NCBI GenBank assembly: GCA_026710565.1
Contig: JAPOQV010000217.1
Coordinates: 1-15,670, forward strand
Length of the DNA stretch: 15,670 bases
From: Spirochaetaceae bacterium
GTDB taxonomy: Bacteria > Spirochaetota > Spirochaetia > SZUA-6 > Bin103
Direction: 5' to 3'
Shown here piece by piece: positions 1-9,281 of this stretch. How positions within the stretch are numbered: the first letter of the stretch is position 1; every line of letters begins with the position of its first letter. The position numbers and the translations under genes are program-made. The notes below the pieces were generated by a model. That model did not search any database. It was not told the DNA's origin and saw only the letters and a list, made by a program, of their open reading frames with translations.

Positions 1-271
1 CTCCGTGGGCGCGCAGGAAGCGGAGGTCCTGCGCATCCTCCTTGCCACCCGCGGCTCCACGGTGACCCGCGACGCCCTGTTCTACGCGATCTGGGGTCAC
101 CCGCCGGTCCGGCGCAGCCGCGCCGTGGACATGCACGTCACCGCGTTGCGGCGCCACCTTGCGGCCGTCGCGGCACCGGCGGACGCCGGTGCCGCGACGG
201 CGGACGCCGCCCGGCCTGCGGCCGGGCGGCTGATCGTCACCGTTCGCGGTCGCGGCTACCGCATGGATTGA
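1..271 (+). CDS. Response regulator C-terminal winged-helix domain (OmpR/PhoB type), 5' truncated
   Basis: The reading frame is open from base 2 and ends at TGA 269-271, so only the last 89 or so residues of a longer protein are present. The visible part matches the DNA-binding domain of OmpR/PhoB regulators: an EAEVLRILL helix, a VTRDALFYAIWG segment, the recognition helix with SRAVDMHVTALRRHL, and the closing wing ending TVRGRGYRMD. In this family a phosphorylatable receiver domain precedes it and the winged helix binds promoter repeats; the receiver would lie left of the window. Between recognition helix and wing there is an Ala-rich insert of about 20 residues, longer than usual. A GTG at position 5 exists but is inside the domain and is not a plausible start. 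The gene converges on hppA with 12 bp between stops. The target genes cannot be told from this sequence. Confidence 0.85.
   Translation, partial: SVGAQEAEVLRILLATRGSTVTRDALFYAIWGHPPVRRSRAVDMHVTALRRHLAAVAAPADAGAATADAARPAAGRLIVTVRGRGYRMD
206..230. repeat. Perfect GC-rich inverted repeat inside the regulator gene
   Basis: An 11-bp perfect stem (206-216 with 220-230) encloses a TGC loop at 217-219. It lies in the codons for the Ala-rich insert of the regulator's winged helix, about 40 bp before its stop and about 55 bp downstream of the hppA stop as read from the minus strand. It could act as a pause or termination structure for hppA transcripts reading into it. There is no T-tract on either strand, so this is only a possibility. 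Confidence 0.6.
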
Positions 272-283
272 GCGCGGAGTTCG

Positions 284-2581
<2,298 letters not shown>

Positions 2582-2635
2582 CGAATGTCCTTGCGGAGGG
2601 GTTTGGCAGCGCCGCGCCGCGGCAGCGCTACTCCA

Positions 2636-2652
2636 ACTATAGCACTATCATA
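2636..2652 (-). promoter_or_regulatory. Candidate hppA promoter -10 region
   Basis: In an otherwise GC-rich gap, the minus strand carries TATGAT (2652-2647) and TATAGT (2641-2636), both close to a sigma-70 -10 box, about 55-70 bp upstream of the hppA ATG. No convincing -35 hexamer was found at 17 bp spacing. The resulting leader of about 45-60 nt is consistent with the real Shine-Dalgarno sequence of hppA. Confidence 0.35.
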
Positions 2653-2710
2653 GCGGAGCGGCACCCACCCCGGCGCCGGCCTGATCTTTCCTCGGGGCCC
2701 GTCACGCCCC

Positions 2711-2716
2711 TAAGAT
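2711..2716 (+). promoter_or_regulatory. Candidate -10 box for the PH-like membrane protein gene
   Basis: TAAGAT lies 7 nt upstream of the GTG at 2724, with no Shine-Dalgarno sequence between them. The spacing would put the transcription start at or next to the start codon, that is, a leaderless mRNA. No clear -35 hexamer is visible. Confidence 0.4.
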
Positions 2717-2723
2717 AGGCGCC

Positions 2724-3269
2724 GTGTCCGCGAACGAAGCCGCGCTGCTCCAGTCGCGCATAACCCTTCGCTCCAATCCACGCGCCCTGGTGCCGTTGCT
2801 GCTGCCTCCCTCCTTGATCGTTGTCCTGGTGGCGATCGCCCTGCTTGCCGAGGCCTGGCCGGTCCTGATCGGCGTCGCGCCGGCCGGCCTGATCGGCTAC
2901 CGCGTGCTCCGCTACCTGCTGAAGCAGTCCCGCAACCGGCTGACCCTGTTCGACGACCGGATCGAGCTGGACTTCATGGGCGAGGAGCAGGCCGTCGTGC
3001 GCTGGACGGAGCTCACCCGCGCCGGACTGGCCACCACGGCGCGGAGGCGCAGCATCTTCCTGTACCGGGCCGACCAGGACCAGCTCGTGGAGCTCTCCGA
3101 CGAGTTCGAGTCGTTCGAGGCGATCCTGAGTGCCGTCCGCGCGCGCACCGATTTCGAGGAACTGGACCTCGGCGGGCACCGCAGCGTGGCCGATCTCCTG
3201 CGGGCGGAAGCCGCCGCCGAAGCGGCCGCAGAGGAAGCCGACGAGCCCGCGCCCGACCGCGAGATCTAG
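2724..3269 (+). CDS. Small membrane protein with bacterial PH-like domain
   Basis: This 181-residue protein of unknown function begins with a short cytoplasmic segment, then two closely spaced hydrophobic helices (about residues 27-45 and 48-64). A soluble C-terminal part follows, with a beta-rich pattern: NRLTLFDDRIELDF, VVRWTELTRAGL and SIFLYRADQDQLVEL, then a helix. This arrangement resembles YcxB/YdbT-like bacterial PH-domain proteins, in which a PH fold follows a membrane hairpin; the ligand is generally unknown. The tail is Ala/Glu rich. The GTG start is chosen because the membrane hairpin follows it directly and because a TAAGAT box lies 7 nt before it. It converges on the Hsp70-like gene with 7 bp between stops, so the two do not form an operon. 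Confidence 0.75.
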   Translation: MSANEAALLQSRITLRSNPRALVPLLLPPSLIVVLVAIALLAEAWPVLIGVAPAGLIGYRVLRYLLKQSRNRLTLFDDRIELDFMGEEQAVVRWTELTRAGLATTARRRSIFLYRADQDQLVELSDEFESFEAILSAVRARTDFEELDLGGHRSVADLLRAEAAAEAAAEEADEPAPDREI

Positions 3270-3276
3270 TATCCGA

Positions 3277-4680
3277 TCAAACGGCCGCCAACTCCCGTTC
3301 GACCGCGTTCGCGATCGCAAGCCCGCCGGCGATGCTCCGGTAGTAGTCGAAGTCCTCCACCCGGCCGGGAAAGATCCCGGCCAGCCAGCGCTGCACCGGG
3401 ACGAGCTGCGAGGAACCCCCCGTGCAGACGACCTGATCCACGTCGTCGGCATTGATGCCGGCGTCGTCGAGCAGCGCGCGGGCAGTCGCGTCGATCCGAT
3501 CCATGGTCGGCTCCAGCACCCGCTCCAGGCGGGCGCGATCGAACGGCAGGCGAAGATCGATCTCGTCCAGTCGGATCTCCGTCGCCTCCCGCTCCGACAG
3601 CTCGGCCTTGGCCGCCTCGGTCGCGCTCAGCAGGGAGTACACGGCGTTGCCGCGGATCAACTTCCACAGCCGGGTCAGCCTCCGGCGCGCATCGGGACCG
3701 GACTGGATGCCGGCGAAGATGCTCTCCATGAGCTCCGGGCGGTTCGACATGTAGGAGGTCTGCCAGTTCAGCAGGTAGTCCTGGTAGCGGTAGAACGGGA
3801 ATTCCGAGTCAGGCTCCGGACGGGACGAGGAGCTCTTCACCGCGCACCCCTCGCCCAGCTCCGGAAAGATGACATCGCGCATGATCTGCTGGTCGATGTG
3901 ATTGCCGCCGATCGGCAGCCCGCGGGTGGCCACCACCTCGAATCCGCCGCTGCGCGTGGACAGCAGACACAGGTCGAGGGTGCCTCCGCCGAAGTCGAAC
4001 GTGAGCAGGTGCTCGGGCTGCGCGGACGCCGTCCGCAGGTAGCTCAAGCCCGCCGCAACCGGTTCCGGGTAGAACACGACATCATCGAAGCCGGCGTTCT
4101 GGCAGGCGGTGGTCATCCGCTTCACGGCGACATCGTTGGCGCCGTTGCCGCCCACGTAGCGCACCGGGCGGCCGATGTGGATGCCGCGGCCGACGTCGTA
4201 CCCGGAGCGCTCCAGGATCGCGCGGATCTCGGCCAGGATCAGCGTGATCAGCGCCACGATGTGGAAACTGCGGTGAAACACCTTGAAGCGGCTCTGCTCG
4301 GCCACCCCCAGGAAGCTCTTCAGCCCCCGGAACAGCCGTCCGGGCAGCTCGGTGTCGTCATAGCCCGACACCTGGTGGACGCGCGTGGTGTCGCCGCGCC
4401 CGTGGCCGGCGCGCTGCGAGTCGGTCGTGCTGAAGGTCATGGCGATCTGCCCCACCTTGACCCGCTTCAGGCGGACGATCCGCCCCCGGTTGTCGCCGAG
4501 GTAGCGGTCGATCGCCGCGGTACCCACCGAGCGCCCCATGGAGCGGTCCAGATACAGCGCCGAAGGCATGATCTTGGAGTTGGCCGCCGCCGGGTCCAGA
4601 TCGATGTAGGTGATGCGGTCCGCCTCCCAGACGGCGAGCGTGCTGTTGGTAGTGCCAAAATCGAGCCCGATCCCGATCAT
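3277..4680 (-). CDS. YegD-like Hsp70-family ATPase without peptide-binding domain
   Basis: This 467-residue protein has the actin/Hsp70 nucleotide-binding fold. The phosphate-1 motif is GLDFGTTNS (5-13), PEPVAAG at 205-211 leads into the hinge, the phosphate-2 motif is TFDFGGGTLDL (227-237), and the adenosine motif is CTGGSSQLVPVQ (419-430). The chain stops after the ATPase domain, as in E. coli YegD (about 450 residues), so the C-terminal substrate-binding half of DnaK is absent. A charged insert at about residues 275-300 is also unlike DnaK. Role: ATP-dependent chaperone-like or regulatory protein of unknown client, probably cytoplasmic (no signal peptide or membrane helix). ATG 4680 has a good AGGGGG ribosome binding site. 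It is transcribed away from the divergent tRNA-Leu gene. Confidence 0.85.
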   Translation of the reverse strand: MIGIGLDFGTTNSTLAVWEADRITYIDLDPAAANSKIMPSALYLDRSMGRSVGTAAIDRYLGDNRGRIVRLKRVKVGQIAMTFSTTDSQRAGHGRGDTTRVHQVSGYDDTELPGRLFRGLKSFLGVAEQSRFKVFHRSFHIVALITLILAEIRAILERSGYDVGRGIHIGRPVRYVGGNGANDVAVKRMTTACQNAGFDDVVFYPEPVAAGLSYLRTASAQPEHLLTFDFGGGTLDLCLLSTRSGGFEVVATRGLPIGGNHIDQQIMRDVIFPELGEGCAVKSSSSRPEPDSEFPFYRYQDYLLNWQTSYMSNRPELMESIFAGIQSGPDARRRLTRLWKLIRGNAVYSLLSATEAAKAELSEREATEIRLDEIDLRLPFDRARLERVLEPTMDRIDATARALLDDAGINADDVDQVVCTGGSSQLVPVQRWLAGIFPGRVEDFDYYRSIAGGLAIANAVERELAAV

Positions 4681-4830
4681 GCTGCCCCCTTGCGAGGTAT
4701 ATCCCTGCGACTGCTGTATCTGGATTTGGCCGACGTGCCGTCCGGCAGAGCCGGGCTCGGCGCCGTCGAGCCACGGAGGCTACCGCATGCCGGCGTTCGG
4801 CGTCGAGTCGCCGCGACGGCCTGCGCACCG

Positions 4831-4860
4831 TTGACATCGAGGTGGTTCACTTCCTACCCT
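4831..4860 (+). promoter_or_regulatory. Promoter of tRNA-Leu
   Basis: A perfect TTGACA -35 hexamer (4831-4836) is followed after 18 bp by TACCCT (4855-4860), a TANNNT -10 box. Transcription would begin a few bases before the mature tRNA 5' end at 4870. This is a sigma-70-type promoter as expected for a single tRNA gene. Confidence 0.7.
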
Positions 4861-4869
4861 GCCGTCCCG

Positions 4870-4953
4870 GCCCGGATGGTGAAATTGGTAGACACGCTAG
4901 GTTCAGGGTCTAGTGGCCGCAAGGCTGTGGAGGTTCGAGTCCTCTTCCGGGCA
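4870..4953 (+). tRNA. tRNA-Leu (anticodon CAG)
   Basis: An 84-nt class II tRNA. The acceptor stem GCCCGGA (4870-4876) pairs fully with TCCGGGC (4946-4952), with discriminator A at 4953. The D-loop has the AATTGGTAGAC form. The anticodon stem 4897-4901 encloses the loop TTCAGGG (4902-4908), giving anticodon CAG at 4904-4906. A long variable arm (GGCCGCAAGGCT) and a T-arm with GGTTCGAGTCC complete the cloverleaf. CCA is not encoded; the genomic bases after the discriminator are ACG. It decodes CUG, a frequent leucine codon in this GC-rich DNA. Confidence 0.97.
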
Positions 4954-4984
4954 ACGTAGAACACGGGTCAACAAGATCGTCACT

Positions 4985-5013
4985 CCCGCACCGGCAGGCA
5001 AGCCTCCGGCGGG
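4985..5013. terminator. Hairpin between tRNA-Leu and the GH110-like gene
   Basis: Bases 4985-4989 pair with 5009-5013, 4992-4994 with 5006-5008 and 4996-4998 with 5003-5005, around a CAAG loop with two small bulges. It sits just after the tRNA on the plus strand and just past the stop of the minus-strand operon, so it could end transcription in both directions. There is no T-tract on either side, so it is not a textbook intrinsic terminator. Confidence 0.35.
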
Positions 5014-5022
5014 GGCGATTCG

Positions 5023-6792
5023 TCAGCGGATGGTGATGGATCTCCGGTCGCAGCCGCTGCCGATCTTCACCGCCTCGGAGGCGCCGGCGCCCGCTCCCGA
5101 CGGCAGGGCATTTCCCTCGATGCGGACGTTGCGGCAGTTGTGCAGGGTGATGGCCGGGTTGCTCCCCTCGATCCGGTTGTTGCGCACCACCACGTCCTCC
5201 GCGGAGCAGAGGCTGACGGCCACGCCGTCGCCGGCGATGGTGTTGCCCTCGATCAGGATGTTGCGGTGGAAGCCCGCCGGACCGTAGTCGTCCTGGTGGC
5301 CGTACAGGCCGAAGCCCGTGGCGTCGACCGCGATGGCGTGGCTCCCCATGTTGCCGGCCGCCTTGCCGCAGTCGTGGTAGGTGTTGTTGCGGATCGTGAT
5401 GTCGTGCCTGCCCCGGCTCACCTCCCAGTACAGCTCCGTGGAGACATAGGTGGCGGTGCCCCCGGACCGGTCGAATCGGCAGTTCTCGATCAGCACGTCG
5501 CTGGTCGACGTGATGGCGCCCCGGCTTCGATTGGGACCGAAATGGCACCCGTCGTAGCGCAGCCGGTAGGAGTAGCTGGTGTTGTTGAAGACGTGGTTCG
5601 GCGCCACCGCGTCGGGGATGCGCTCGTGGAACGTGATCCTCATCGTTCCGGTGCCCGGATCGAGGGAGGCAGCCCGCACCGTCCCGTTCCAGTAGTCGAG
5701 GTCCATCCCCTCTAGGTCCGTGAACAGCAGGTCCTCGCCGGGCAGCGGGCAGTGGGAGTTCCCCGACACCTGCACGTGGTGGTAGTTCCTGAAGTACGCG
5801 ACGAGCGTGTGCGCGTCGAGCACCTCCCGCACGTAGGCGTGGCGCCCGGAGTCGCCCGAGGCGCCGGCGCAGTCGTCGCCCATCCCCTCGAACGCGCAGC
5901 TCCGGTAGGTGACGGTGCCGCGGCCGGCGCCGAAGCTCATGCCGTCGTGGTTGCTGGACATCATCCGCCTGGTTCCCGGCCTCGGGACGATGCGCACGCG
6001 CGTGGCGGTGACGTCGTGGTTGTGGCTGCCGCCGAAGCCGAAGCCGCCCGAGGCATGCACGGTCACGTCGGCGAGGACGATCTGTTCGTTGTGGGCGAAG
6101 TCCAGGTTGTTGAAGCAGTAGTGGGGATGCCGCAGGCAGGCCGCGTTGCCGGGCTCAACCTGGAATCGGCGCTTCATGTTGAGGCGCAGGGTCTGCGGAG
6201 CGATGAGCTCGCTTGACTCCAGCCCCATGAACTCGCGCCGCATGGGCCGCAGGGTTCCGGGTTCGTACTCCTGGAAGATGTGCACGGGCTCGCCACCGGA
6301 CACCGGGAACTCGTCGAGCACGCGAACGTCGAGGTAACCGCCCTCCTCGCCGGTGGCCCGCGGCCGCGCCGCCACGATCTCGCCGATCGAGTAGAAGGGG
6401 CGATCCCAGTCGATCGTCAGGTTGCGCACCGTCAGGACCCCGGTGCAGTTGGCGAAGCGCGCCGGACGGGTGAAGCCGCGCATCACCAGGACGGCCCCCT
6501 CGCCGTCGACGGTGAGGTTCCGGCAGGAGTCGAAGCACATCGCCGTCCCGAACGGATAGGGGGCGTAATCGGGCGGGTCGGCCCAGTTCATGCCGGGCAG
6601 CGCCGAGTGCATGAAGCGCTCGAACCCGGCCATGCCGAGCGCGTCGCCCAGCAGGTAGGCACCGCCGCCGAGCAGCACGGTCACGTCCTCGCGCCCGCAC
6701 GCGTCGGCCGCAAGCCGGCGAAACGACTCGATGCTGTTGGCGCGGGCATCCGGCGCGGCGCCGTAACGGCGCAGGTGCAACTCCGTGGCCAT
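5023..6792 (-). CDS. GH110-like right-handed beta-helix glycosidase
   Basis: This 589-residue protein has a pectin-lyase-type N-terminus (RYGAAPDARANSIESFRRL, then LLGGGAYLL) and many short beta-helix turns such as NLTIDW, DVLIENCRF, DITIRNNTY and NILIEGNTI. Features recalled from GH110 alpha-1,3-galactosidases are TIDWDRPFYSIGEIV (126-140), SSNHDGMSFGAG (279-290) and FEGMGDDCAGASG (301-313); the paired Asp306-Asp307 in GMGDD are likely catalytic candidates. If right, it would release terminal alpha-linked galactose from glycans. No signal peptide is visible, so it would act in the cytoplasm on imported sugars unless exported another way. It is the last gene of a three-gene operon, 22 bp after the amidohydrolase stop, with a GGAG/GAGG-rich leader before ATG 6792. 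The beta-helix fold is certain in kind; the substrate is inferred, and a lyase or epimerase is possible. Confidence 0.65.
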   Translation of the reverse strand: MATELHLRRYGAAPDARANSIESFRRLAADACGREDVTVLLGGGAYLLGDALGMAGFERFMHSALPGMNWADPPDYAPYPFGTAMCFDSCRNLTVDGEGAVLVMRGFTRPARFANCTGVLTVRNLTIDWDRPFYSIGEIVAARPRATGEEGGYLDVRVLDEFPVSGGEPVHIFQEYEPGTLRPMRREFMGLESSELIAPQTLRLNMKRRFQVEPGNAACLRHPHYCFNNLDFAHNEQIVLADVTVHASGGFGFGGSHNHDVTATRVRIVPRPGTRRMMSSNHDGMSFGAGRGTVTYRSCAFEGMGDDCAGASGDSGRHAYVREVLDAHTLVAYFRNYHHVQVSGNSHCPLPGEDLLFTDLEGMDLDYWNGTVRAASLDPGTGTMRITFHERIPDAVAPNHVFNNTSYSYRLRYDGCHFGPNRSRGAITSTSDVLIENCRFDRSGGTATYVSTELYWEVSRGRHDITIRNNTYHDCGKAAGNMGSHAIAVDATGFGLYGHQDDYGPAGFHRNILIEGNTIAGDGVAVSLCSAEDVVVRNNRIEGSNPAITLHNCRNVRIEGNALPSGAGAGASEAVKIGSGCDRRSITIR

Positions 6793-6814
6793 CCTCGACT
6801 ACTCCGCGAATCGG

Positions 6815-8425
6815 CTACTCGGCCCCTCTACGCAGAACGCGCCCCGGGCGCGCCTGGGTGTGGACGCCGTCACGGATCACCGACTCGCCGTTCACCAGCA
6901 CGTGGCCGATGCCGTCCGGGTACCGGTGCGGGTCCTCCCAGGTGGCGTTGTCGATGACGGTGTCCGGGTCGAACACGACCAGGTCGGCCGCCTTTCCCGC
7001 GGCGATCCGCCCGCGGCTTGCCATCTGCAGCCGGTCGGCCGCCGCGCCGGTCATCTTGTGCACGGCGTCCTCCAGCGTGAGCACTCCGAGCTCGCGCACG
7101 TAGCGGCCGAGCACCCGCGGGTAGCAGCCGTAGACGCGCGGATGCGGCGAGCCGGATCCCCACACGCCGTCTGGCGACAGCGCCCTGCCGTCGGAGCCGA
7201 TCATCGCCAGCGGATGGCCGAGGAAGTAGCGCACGTCGTCCTCCGAGCGGATGTGCACCACGCCCTCGAGCCAGGGGTCCTCGCGGGCCACCGACAGGAT
7301 CGCCTCCACCGGCGACTCGCCGCGCCGGGCGGCGATCTCCGTCCACACCTTGCCCACCATCCAGCGGGTCGAGTCCCTGTTCGCCTTGGTGATCACGTAC
7401 TTGTCCCACGGCAGCGGCACGCCCCCCCAGAACCCGCGCGCGATCTCCTCCGCCATGCGGGCGCAGATGTCGGGATCGGCCAGCCGCCGCTGCATCGCCG
7501 CCGGTCCGTCCTCCTGTGCCCAGAGGGGCAGCACCCCGGTGATTCCGCACGCCCCGGCGGTATAGGGATAGACGTCGTAGCGCACGTCCACGCCCCGCTC
7601 CCGCGCAGCCTCCATGCGCCGCACCATCTCGCCGCCATCGCCGTGGTGCCGGCTGTCGATCAGCGCGATGTGGGAGTACTGCACGGGAATGCCGGTGAGC
7701 TCGCCGATCTCGATCGCCTCGTCCACGGCGTTGAAGTGATTGCCCGAGTGGAGCCGGGCGTGCGTGGCGTAGAAGGCGCCGGGGAGCCGATGCGCTTCCG
7801 CCGCGAGCGCCGCGATCTCGCCGGCCGGCGCCGCCGAGGCCGGCGGACCGGTGAGCTGGGTGGTGAGCGCGACCGCCCCCTGCTCCACCGCCTCGGCCAC
7901 CAGCCGCTTCATCAACGCCAGCTCATCGTCGTTCGCCGGCCGGGTCTCGGTGGCCTTCGCCGCCTGCCGGAGGGTGCTGTGGCCGATCTGCGCCACCACG
8001 TTCAGGCTGACGCCGCTGCCTTCGAGCGCCTCCGCCCAGCCGGCGAAGTCCCTCCACGCGTACCGCACGGCGCTTCCCTCGACGACCTGCACCGGGGCGA
8101 GTTCCTGAAGCTGGTCCGGGGTCAGCAGACCTGCCGGAAACGCCGAGAACCCGCAGTTTCCGACCACCTCGGTGGTCACGCCCTGGTACGCCTTGGACTC
8201 GCCGCCCGGGTCGTCGAGCATGGAGACGTCCGAGTGGGCATGCATGTCGATGAAGCCCGGGCAGACCACCCGGCCGGTGGCGTCGATCGTCTCGCCACGC
8301 TCGGCTGCCGCCAGGTCGCCGACCGCCTCGATTCGCCCTTCCGCGACCGCCACGTCAGCCCGGTACGCCGCCGCACCGGTGCCGTCGATCACGGATCCGC
8401 CCGCCACCACCTTCTCGAATGCCAT
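6815..8425 (-). CDS. N-acyl-D-amino-acid deacylase family amidohydrolase
   Basis: This 536-residue enzyme belongs to the metal-dependent amidohydrolase superfamily, D-aminoacylase branch, which hydrolyses N-acyl groups from D-amino acids. The N-terminal beta-sandwich strand (VVAGGSVIDGTG) leads to PGFIDMHAHSD with metal ligands His62 and His64. Cys91 in VVGNCGFS matches the bridging Cys of this branch. Other ligands are His222 (YATHARLHSG), His252 (VQYSHIAL) and Asp412 (MIGSDGRAL). The C-terminal RIAAGKAADLVVFDPDTV strand pair closes the small domain. The segment around residues 190-200 (QLTGPPASAAP) departs from the usual GLxYxPG form, so substrate range may differ. The start is ATG 8425, with GGAGG 6 nt upstream; the frame stays open much further upstream, over the SDR gene, but that part is not coding. 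It lies 26 bp after the SDR stop and 22 bp before the beta-helix gene, so they are co-transcribed. Confidence 0.9.
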   Translation of the reverse strand: MAFEKVVAGGSVIDGTGAAAYRADVAVAEGRIEAVGDLAAAERGETIDATGRVVCPGFIDMHAHSDVSMLDDPGGESKAYQGVTTEVVGNCGFSAFPAGLLTPDQLQELAPVQVVEGSAVRYAWRDFAGWAEALEGSGVSLNVVAQIGHSTLRQAAKATETRPANDDELALMKRLVAEAVEQGAVALTTQLTGPPASAAPAGEIAALAAEAHRLPGAFYATHARLHSGNHFNAVDEAIEIGELTGIPVQYSHIALIDSRHHGDGGEMVRRMEAARERGVDVRYDVYPYTAGACGITGVLPLWAQEDGPAAMQRRLADPDICARMAEEIARGFWGGVPLPWDKYVITKANRDSTRWMVGKVWTEIAARRGESPVEAILSVAREDPWLEGVVHIRSEDDVRYFLGHPLAMIGSDGRALSPDGVWGSGSPHPRVYGCYPRVLGRYVRELGVLTLEDAVHKMTGAAADRLQMASRGRIAAGKAADLVVFDPDTVIDNATWEDPHRYPDGIGHVLVNGESVIRDGVHTQARPGRVLRRGAE

Positions 8426-8451
8426 CCTGACCTCCAGCAGCGGTTTCCCGC

Positions 8452-9153
8452 CTACAGCGACCGGGTTATTCCGCCGTCCACCCGAATGTTCTGTCCAGTA
8501 ACGTACGCGGCCTCGTCCGATGCCAGAAACGCGATCAGGGCGGACACTTCGCGGACGCGGCCGTAGCGTCCGAGGGGAATGCGCTGACGGCGCGCGGCGG
8601 TCTCCGGCAGGCTGTCGATGAAGCCGGGCAGGACGTTGTTCATCCGTATGTTGTCCTTCGCATGCTGTTCGGCGAACAGCCTGGCGTACGCCGCGAGCCC
8701 GGCGCGGAACACCGCGGAGGTCGGAAACTCGGCCTCCGGCTCGACGGCCGCGAACGAGGAGATGTTGACGATCGATCCCCCGCCTCCGCGCGCCATGAGC
8801 GGCACCGCAAGCCTGGAAGCGCGCACGGCAGCGAGAAAGTACACCTCCATCCCCTGGCGCCAGTCTTCGTCGCTCAACTCCGCTACCGGACCGCGCGGCC
8901 CGTGGCCGGCGGAGTTCACCAGCACGTCGATCCGCCCCCAGCACTCGGCCGCCGCGTCGACGAGACGCCGGAGATCCGACTCGGAGCGGTTCGACCCCGT
9001 GACGCCGACGCCGCCCAGCTCCTCCGCCAGCGCTTCACCCTTCCCGGAGGACGAGAGGATGGCTACCGAATACCCCTCTCCGGCAAGATACCGCGCCGCG
9101 TCGGCGCCCATGCCGCTGCCCGCCGCGGTGAGCACTGCAACCCTCGAAGCCAT
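8452..9153 (-). CDS. Short-chain dehydrogenase/reductase family protein with altered active site
   Basis: This 233-residue protein has a Rossmann fold: the nucleotide-binding TAAGSGMG (9-16), a VLVNSAG strand (77-83), INISS with Ser133 in the catalytic-serine place, and a C-terminal LASDEAAYVTGQNIRVDGG typical of FabG-like SDRs. The Tyr-x-x-x-Lys motif is missing: in PTSAVFRAGL the aligned residues are Ser146 and Arg150. Homologous SDRs with a similar FPTSxxFRAGL stretch appear familiar to me, so the change is probably an old subfamily trait and not a sequencing error. It may bind NAD(P)(H) yet have a different chemistry or a non-catalytic role. It is the first gene of the operon with the D-aminoacylase-type and beta-helix genes. 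ATG 9153 lacks a clear Shine-Dalgarno sequence; a TATCCT box lies 10 nt before it. Confidence 0.85.
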   Translation of the reverse strand: MASRVAVLTAAGSGMGADAARYLAGEGYSVAILSSSGKGEALAEELGGVGVTGSNRSESDLRRLVDAAAECWGRIDVLVNSAGHGPRGPVAELSDEDWRQGMEVYFLAAVRASRLAVPLMARGGGGSIVNISSFAAVEPEAEFPTSAVFRAGLAAYARLFAEQHAKDNIRMNNVLPGFIDSLPETAARRQRIPLGRYGRVREVSALIAFLASDEAAYVTGQNIRVDGGITRSL

Positions 9154-9163
9154 CGGTCCGGCG

Positions 9164-9194
9164 AGGATACACCATCGTCCCGGCGGTCCTTCAA
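9164..9194 (-). promoter_or_regulatory. Candidate promoter of the SDR operon
   Basis: On the minus strand TTGAAG (9194-9189) and TATCCT (9169-9164) stand 19 bp apart, and the -10 box ends 10 nt before the SDR ATG. The leader would be only a few bases long or absent, in line with the lack of a Shine-Dalgarno sequence. The -35 match is partial and the spacing is long. Confidence 0.35.
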
Positions 9195-9246
9195 CGGCAA
9201 TACGGAGGGAGTACCTGCCCTCCAGCCCACAGAACGTTTGGAAGAG

Positions 9247-9281
9247 ACTGTCAGCACACTGTCATGAGTGTTCACCTGAAC
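9247..9281. promoter_or_regulatory. Operator-like direct repeat and palindrome
   Basis: ACTGTCA occurs twice (9247-9253 and 9258-9264), 11 bp apart, about one helical turn. Just downstream is a perfect palindrome GTTCA-CC-TGAAC (9270-9281). Repeats on one face of the helix in a divergent promoter region suggest binding of a regulator, possibly an OmpR-type dimer on the direct repeat. The protein is unknown. Confidence 0.35.

Noticed and set aside
4775..4834. A 15-codon frame with GGAGG 7 nt before ATG 4787
   Set aside because: The signal is good, but the peptide is short, Arg/Pro-rich and without known relatives, and its stop overlaps the tRNA promoter -35 box; chance is the simplest explanation.
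4876..4959. A reading frame containing MVKLVDTLGSGSSGRK
   Set aside because: This is the familiar false peptide produced by translating a tRNA-Leu gene.
4930..4960. Integration site at the 3' end of the tRNA-Leu gene
   Set aside because: No second copy of the tRNA 3' end and no integrase were found in the window.
6785..8566. A 593-codon plus-strand frame opposite the amidohydrolase
   Set aside because: The amidohydrolase has all its metal ligands on the minus strand; the plus-strand product has no recognisable fold.
8426..8944. Extension of the amidohydrolase upstream to 8944
   Set aside because: It would overlap the whole second half of the SDR gene; ATG 8425 has GGAGG at the right distance and the domain begins there.
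9270..9281. A LexA-type SOS box
   Set aside because: The palindrome is GTTC-N4-GAAC, not the GAAC-N4-GTTC order of the Gram-positive-type box, and no SOS gene is nearby.
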